DNA from: Alphaproteobacteria bacterium
Lineage (GTDB): Bacteria; Pseudomonadota; Alphaproteobacteria; CACIAM-22H2
Reading direction: 5' to 3'
DNA length: 18,517 nt
Assembly: GCA_947500965.1 (NCBI GenBank)
Contig: CANMWW010000006.1
Span: 1 to 18,517, forward strand
Below are positions 14,798 through 18,517 of this stretch, in pieces. How positions within the stretch are numbered: the first letter of the stretch is position 1; every line of letters begins with the position of its first letter. A model generated the notes under the pieces. The model saw only the letters and a program-made list of their open reading frames with translations. It searched no databases and was not told the DNA's origin. The translations under genes were made by a program, and so were the position numbers.

Positions 14798-14822
14798 CGC
14801 GCCTCCCGGCCCGGCGCGCGCC

Positions 14823-17800
14823 ATGATCTCCGCGATCTTCGTCGACAGGCCGCGGCTGGCCTGCGTCATCTCGATCGTCATCACCATCGCCGGCCTGCTG
14901 GCGATGGCCGCCATCCCCGTCGCGCAGTTCCCGGACATCGTGCCGCCGCAGGTCAGCGTGACCACGTCCTATCCCGGCGCGGGCGCCGCGGTGGTCGAGG
15001 CGACGGTGGCGCAGCCCATCGAGTCCCAGGTCAACGGCGTCGACCGGATGCTCTACATGAAGAGCGTCTCGGGCAACGACGGCAGCTACTCGCTCACCGT
15101 CACCTTCGCGGTCGGCTCGAACCCGGACCTCAACGCGGTCAACGTGCTCAACCGCGTGCAGCTCGCCTCGGCCAAGCTGCCCGAGGAGGTCAACCGCGCG
15201 GGCATCAACGTCCAGAAGCGGTCCTCCGCGCTGCTCCAGGCGGTCGTCGTCCACTCGCCGGGCGGGTCGCGCGACGCGCTCTTCCTGTCCAACTACGCGA
15301 CGATCAGCGTGCTCGACACGCTCGCCCGCGTGCCGGGCGTGGGCTCCGCGAACCTCTTCGGCGCGCTGGAATACGCGCTGCGCGTCTGGGTCCGTGGCGA
15401 CAGGCTGGTCGCCTACGGCATGACCACCGCCGACCTGGTCGCGGCGATCCGCAGCCAGAACGTCCAGGCCGCGGTCGGGCGCATCGGCGCGCAGCCGATC
15501 GGCGACGACCAGCAGTTCCAGCTTTCCATCCAGGCGCAGGGCCGCCTGGTCACCGTGGCCGAGTTCGAGGACATCGTCGTGCGCGCCACGCCGGACGGCG
15601 CGATGGTGCGCCTCAAGGACGTCGCGCGGCTCGAGCTCGGGGCGAAGAACAGCGATTCCTACTCGCGCTTCAACGGCAAGCCCGCGGCCACGATCGCCAT
15701 CTACCAGGCGCCCGGCGCGAACGCGATCGCGACCGCCGCCGCGATCCGCAAGGCGCTGGCCGGGCTCGAGGCGCGCTTCCCGGACGACGTGGCGCAGACC
15801 GTCCTCTACGACTCCACGAAGTTCGTCAGCGACACCGTGTCGGAGGTGATCCACACGCTGCTCGAGGCCTTCGTGCTCGTGGTCCTGGTCGTCTTCCTCT
15901 TCCTCGGCAGCCTGCGCGCCACGCTCGTGCCGACGATCGCCGTGCCGGTGGCGCTGGTCGGCACCTTCGCGGCGCTGCTGGCGCTCGGCTTCACCGCAAA
16001 CACGGTCTCGCTCTTCGCGGTCGTGCTCGCCATCGGCATCGTGGTCGACGACGCCATCGTCGTGGTCGAGGCGGTCGAGCACGAGCTCGAGCACGACCCG
16101 GACGTCTCGGTCGCGGACGCCACCAAGCGCGCCATGGCCAAGATCACCGCGCCGATCCTCGCCATCACGCTGGTGCTGCTCTCCGTCTTCGTGCCGGTGG
16201 GCTTCATCCCCGGCATCACCGGCCAGCTCTTCCAGCAGTTCGCGGTCGTCGTCTCGGTCTCGATGCTGATCTCGGCGGTCAACGCGCTGTCGCTGTCGCC
16301 CGCGCTCTGCGCGCTCATCCTCCGGCGCGGCCACGGCCGCAACCGGATCATCGGCGGGATCATGCGCGGCATCGACCATGCGCGCGACGGCTACGTCGCC
16401 GCGGTGCGGCGGCTCGTGCGCGTCGCGGTCCTTTCGCTCGTCGCGGTCGCCGCGGCGGGCGCGGGGACGGGCATCCTCTTCAGGACGACGCCCGGCGGCT
16501 TCCTCCCGGAGGAGGACCAGGGCGCGTTCTTCGTCGAGCTGCAGCTGCCCGACGGCGCCTCGGCGAACCGCACGCTGCAGGTCGTCGAGCAGGTCGAGAA
16601 GGCGGTCGCGGCGCTGCCTGGCGTCAGGCAGGTCGTCGCGGTGCCGGGCTTCAGCTTCTTCAACTCGCTCGCGCTCTCCAACGCCGCCTTCATGATCGTG
16701 TCGATGAAGGACTTCGAGGACCGCCGCGGCGCCGGCGAGAGCGTCTTCGCCGCGATCGAGTCCGTGCGCCGCCTCGCCGCCGGCGTGCCCGCCGCGAACA
16801 TCCTGCCGGTGAACCTGCCGCCGATCATGGGGCTCGGCACCGGCTCGGGCTTCGAGTACCAGCTCAACGACCTCTCCGGCGGCAAGGTCGAGGACCACGC
16901 GGCGGTGACGCGCGCGATGATGTTCGGCGCGGCGCAGGTCCCCTACCTGCGCGGCGTCTTCTCGACCTTCTCGGCCTCCGCGCCGCAGCTGCGCCTCGAC
17001 CTCGACCGCGAGAAGCTGCAGGCGCTGGGAATCCAGGTGAGCGACGTCTTCCAGGCGATGCAGGCGATGCTCGGCGGCTACTACGTCAACGACTTCAACC
17101 TGTTCGGCCGCACCTGGTCGGTGATGGTGCAGGGCGAGGCCGAGGAGCGCGACGAGGTGCCGGACATCTTCCGCATCCACGTGCGCAACCGCGCCGGCGA
17201 CATGGTGCCGCTGCGCGTGGTCGCCGACGTCCACGCCGTGCTCGGGCCGCAATACCTCACGCGCTACAACAACCAGCGCAGCGTGACGCTGCTGGGTGGG
17301 CCGGCGCCGGGCTACAGCTCGGGCGTCGCGCTGGCCGCGATGGAGGGCCTGTCCGCGCGCGTGCTGCCCGCGGGCTTCTCCTACGAGTGGACGGGCACGG
17401 CGCTCCAGGAGAAGGAGGCCGCGGGCAAGACCGTGGTCGTGCTCGGCCTCGCCGTGCTCTTCGCCTATCTCTTCCTCGTCGCGCTCTACGAGAGCTGGAC
17501 GATGCCGGTTGCGGTGCTGCTCTCGGTGGCGATCGGCCTCGCCGGCGCGCTCGTCGGCATCAACCTCGCCGGCCTCGACAACAACCTCTACGCCCAGATC
17601 GGCATCGTGGTGCTGATCGCGCTGGCCGCGAAGAACGCCATCCTGATCGTCGAGTTCGCGATGGAGGAGCGCCGGGCGGGCCGCGAGATCGTCGCCGCCG
17701 CGATCGAGGCGGCGCGGCTGCGCTTCCGCGCCGTGATGATGACGAGCTTCGCCTTCATCCTCGGCCTCGTGCCGCTGGTGATCGCGACGGGCGCGGGCGC

Positions 17801-17942
17801 GGCCAGCCGCCGCGGCGTCGGCACGGCGGTATTCGCCGGCATGATCGCGGCGTCGCTGGTGGGGATCTTCGTGATCCCGCCGCTCTACGTCGTGATGCAG
17901 CGGGTGCGCGAGCGCGCGCACCGCCTGCTCGGGCGCGCCTAG
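14823..17942 (+). CDS. RND efflux pump, inner-membrane permease (HAE1 type)
   Basis: Predicted 1039 residues, the normal size of hydrophobic-amphiphilic exporters. The protein has twelve expected membrane helices in two halves with two large periplasmic loops. TM1 is in IFVDRPRLACVISIVITIAG and is followed by IPVAQFPDIVPPQVSV, the standard HAE1 opening. The proton-relay pair is Asp409-Asp410 (GIVVDDAIVVVE) and the partner Lys is Lys937 (ALAAKNAILIVEFA). PGGFLPEEDQG opens the second porter domain. Such pumps use the proton gradient to expel drugs, dyes or lipophilic compounds; the substrate range cannot be read from sequence. No Shine-Dalgarno is visible before ATG 14823. Its TAG overlaps the stop codon of the convergent LysR gene. 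Confidence 0.96.
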   Translation: MISAIFVDRPRLACVISIVITIAGLLAMAAIPVAQFPDIVPPQVSVTTSYPGAGAAVVEATVAQPIESQVNGVDRMLYMKSVSGNDGSYSLTVTFAVGSNPDLNAVNVLNRVQLASAKLPEEVNRAGINVQKRSSALLQAVVVHSPGGSRDALFLSNYATISVLDTLARVPGVGSANLFGALEYALRVWVRGDRLVAYGMTTADLVAAIRSQNVQAAVGRIGAQPIGDDQQFQLSIQAQGRLVTVAEFEDIVVRATPDGAMVRLKDVARLELGAKNSDSYSRFNGKPAATIAIYQAPGANAIATAAAIRKALAGLEARFPDDVAQTVLYDSTKFVSDTVSEVIHTLLEAFVLVVLVVFLFLGSLRATLVPTIAVPVALVGTFAALLALGFTANTVSLFAVVLAIGIVVDDAIVVVEAVEHELEHDPDVSVADATKRAMAKITAPILAITLVLLSVFVPVGFIPGITGQLFQQFAVVVSVSMLISAVNALSLSPALCALILRRGHGRNRIIGGIMRGIDHARDGYVAAVRRLVRVAVLSLVAVAAAGAGTGILFRTTPGGFLPEEDQGAFFVELQLPDGASANRTLQVVEQVEKAVAALPGVRQVVAVPGFSFFNSLALSNAAFMIVSMKDFEDRRGAGESVFAAIESVRRLAAGVPAANILPVNLPPIMGLGTGSGFEYQLNDLSGGKVEDHAAVTRAMMFGAAQVPYLRGVFSTFSASAPQLRLDLDREKLQALGIQVSDVFQAMQAMLGGYYVNDFNLFGRTWSVMVQGEAEERDEVPDIFRIHVRNRAGDMVPLRVVADVHAVLGPQYLTRYNNQRSVTLLGGPAPGYSSGVALAAMEGLSARVLPAGFSYEWTGTALQEKEAAGKTVVVLGLAVLFAYLFLVALYESWTMPVAVLLSVAIGLAGALVGINLAGLDNNLYAQIGIVVLIALAAKNAILIVEFAMEERRAGREIVAAAIEAARLRFRAVMMTSFAFILGLVPLVIATGAGAASRRGVGTAVFAGMIAASLVGIFVIPPLYVVMQRVRERAHRLLGRA

Positions 17943-18517
17943 CGCGCGCGCCGGCGGCGTGGCGCGCGCGGCGGGGACGGCGCGTCCCCCGCCAGCGCCT
18001 CGCGCATGATCCAGTCGCGGAAGAGGGCGACCTTGCGCTGGCCTGCCTTGGCCGGCGGGCAGACGAAGTAGTAGGCGAAGGCGACGGGCTGGCTGGTCTC
18101 GAAGAGGCGGACGAGCCTGCCCTGGCGGAGGTCGTCGCGGGCGAGCTGGGCCTTGGCCAGCGCCACGCCGCGCCCCGATATCGCGGCCTCGAGCACGAGG
18201 CTCGCCTGGTTGAAGTGCAGGCCGCGCCGCGCGTCGACCCCGTCGATGCCGGCGGCCTTCAGCCACATGCCCCAGCTGGGGCAGCTGGCGTCCTGCTCCG
18301 GGCTGTCGTCGTGGAGCAGGGTCACGCCCTCGAGGAAGGCGCGCGTCAGCCGCGCCTTGCGCCCGCGCAGCAGCGCCGGGCTGCAGACCGGCACGACGCT
18401 CTCGCTCAGCATGCGCTCGACGACCAGCCCCGGATACTGCCCGAGCCCGTAGCGGATCGCGCAGTCGACGCCGTCGTCGGCGAAGGCGACGAGGTTCATC
18501 GAGGCGGTGACGCGCAC
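17939..18517 (-). CDS. LysR-family transcriptional regulator, effector domain (5' end outside window)
   Basis: The frame is open to the window edge, so only the C-terminal 192 residues are seen; the DNA-binding helix-turn-helix is missing. The visible part matches the LysR substrate-binding fold of the GcvA-like group: FADDGVDCAIRYGLGQYPGL, VCSPALLRG, LLHDDS, FNQASLVLEAAISGRGVALA and the C-terminal YYFVCPPAKAGQRKVALFRDWI. The end is a basic Pro/Arg tail (PPRAPRRRRAR) beyond the usual domain. It converges on the RND genes and overlaps the pump by 4 bp at CTAG. Regulation of the pump is plausible, but LysR regulators usually diverge from their targets, so the target may lie beyond the window. 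Confidence 0.88.
   Translation of the reverse strand: MRVTASMNLVAFADDGVDCAIRYGLGQYPGLVVERMLSESVVPVCSPALLRGRKARLTRAFLEGVTLLHDDSPEQDASCPSWGMWLKAAGIDGVDARRGLHFNQASLVLEAAISGRGVALAKAQLARDDLRQGRLVRLFETSQPVAFAYYFVCPPAKAGQRKVALFRDWIMREALAGDAPSPPRAPRRRRAR

Noticed and set aside
14505..18266. A very long open frame on the minus strand opposite the RND pump and adaptor
   Set aside because: It is antisense to two clear efflux genes and is made of low-complexity His/Arg/Asp/Val-rich sequence. Such frames arise from GC-rich third-position bias.

Overview
The window is GC-rich chromosomal DNA of an alphaproteobacterium. I infer this from codon use, from the gene order dapF-mtaB-ftsY back to back with ffh-rpsP-rimM-trmD-rplS (an arrangement known from that class), and from a DUF2336 protein and a double cold-shock-domain protein, both typical of the class. 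A Rhodospirillales-like lineage is possible, but the sequence alone does not fix the genus. Almost everything is housekeeping. I see no rRNA, tRNA, insertion sequence, phage gene or CRISPR array.

Layout. 1-267: end of a metallophosphoesterase gene. 268-355: tandem hairpins between convergent genes. 356-1144 (minus): RNA-binding protein with two cold-shock domains joined by a long Gly/Arg/Phe-rich linker; divergent from pgk (1324-2517). 2527-3675 (minus): DUF2336 protein, divergent from a small Ala/Pro-rich protein (3733-3999) and a zinc-ribbon-like NUDIX hydrolase (4056-4592). 4597-6395 (minus): a PfkB sugar kinase, probably 2-keto-3-deoxygluconate kinase, overlapping by 4 bp an EamA-type transporter. 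6461-6794 (minus): an AT-richer island with a self-contained micro-gene for a 16-residue Lys/Ala peptide. 6879-9897 (minus): dapF-mtaB-ftsY, tightly packed. 9898-10144: divergent promoter region. 10145-13612 (plus): ffh-rpsP-rimM-trmD-rplS. 13658-17942 (plus): periplasmic adaptor and inner-membrane pump of an RND efflux system. 17939-18517 (minus): LysR-family regulator, cut by the window edge.

How the genes work together. FtsY and Ffh are the receptor and protein core of the signal recognition particle, transcribed away from one shared control region. RpsP, RimM, TrmD and RplS supply ribosomal proteins, 30S maturation and tRNA m1G37 methylation; MtaB also modifies tRNA at position 37. DapF serves lysine and peptidoglycan synthesis. 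The adaptor and pump form a two-gene efflux unit close behind rplS; no outer-membrane channel gene lies in the window. The convergent LysR gene is a candidate regulator of it, by position only.

The most unusual locus is the micro-gene at 6553-6603. It has a canonical ribosome binding site, a candidate promoter whose -35 hexamer lies in an 8-bp inverted repeat, a leader able to fold by a perfect 9-bp stem, and a strong intrinsic terminator. An 11-nt segment of the leader, running into the ribosome binding site, is repeated in the terminator stem. The leader could therefore pair with the terminator's first arm, which suggests a self-regulating or dual-function transcript.
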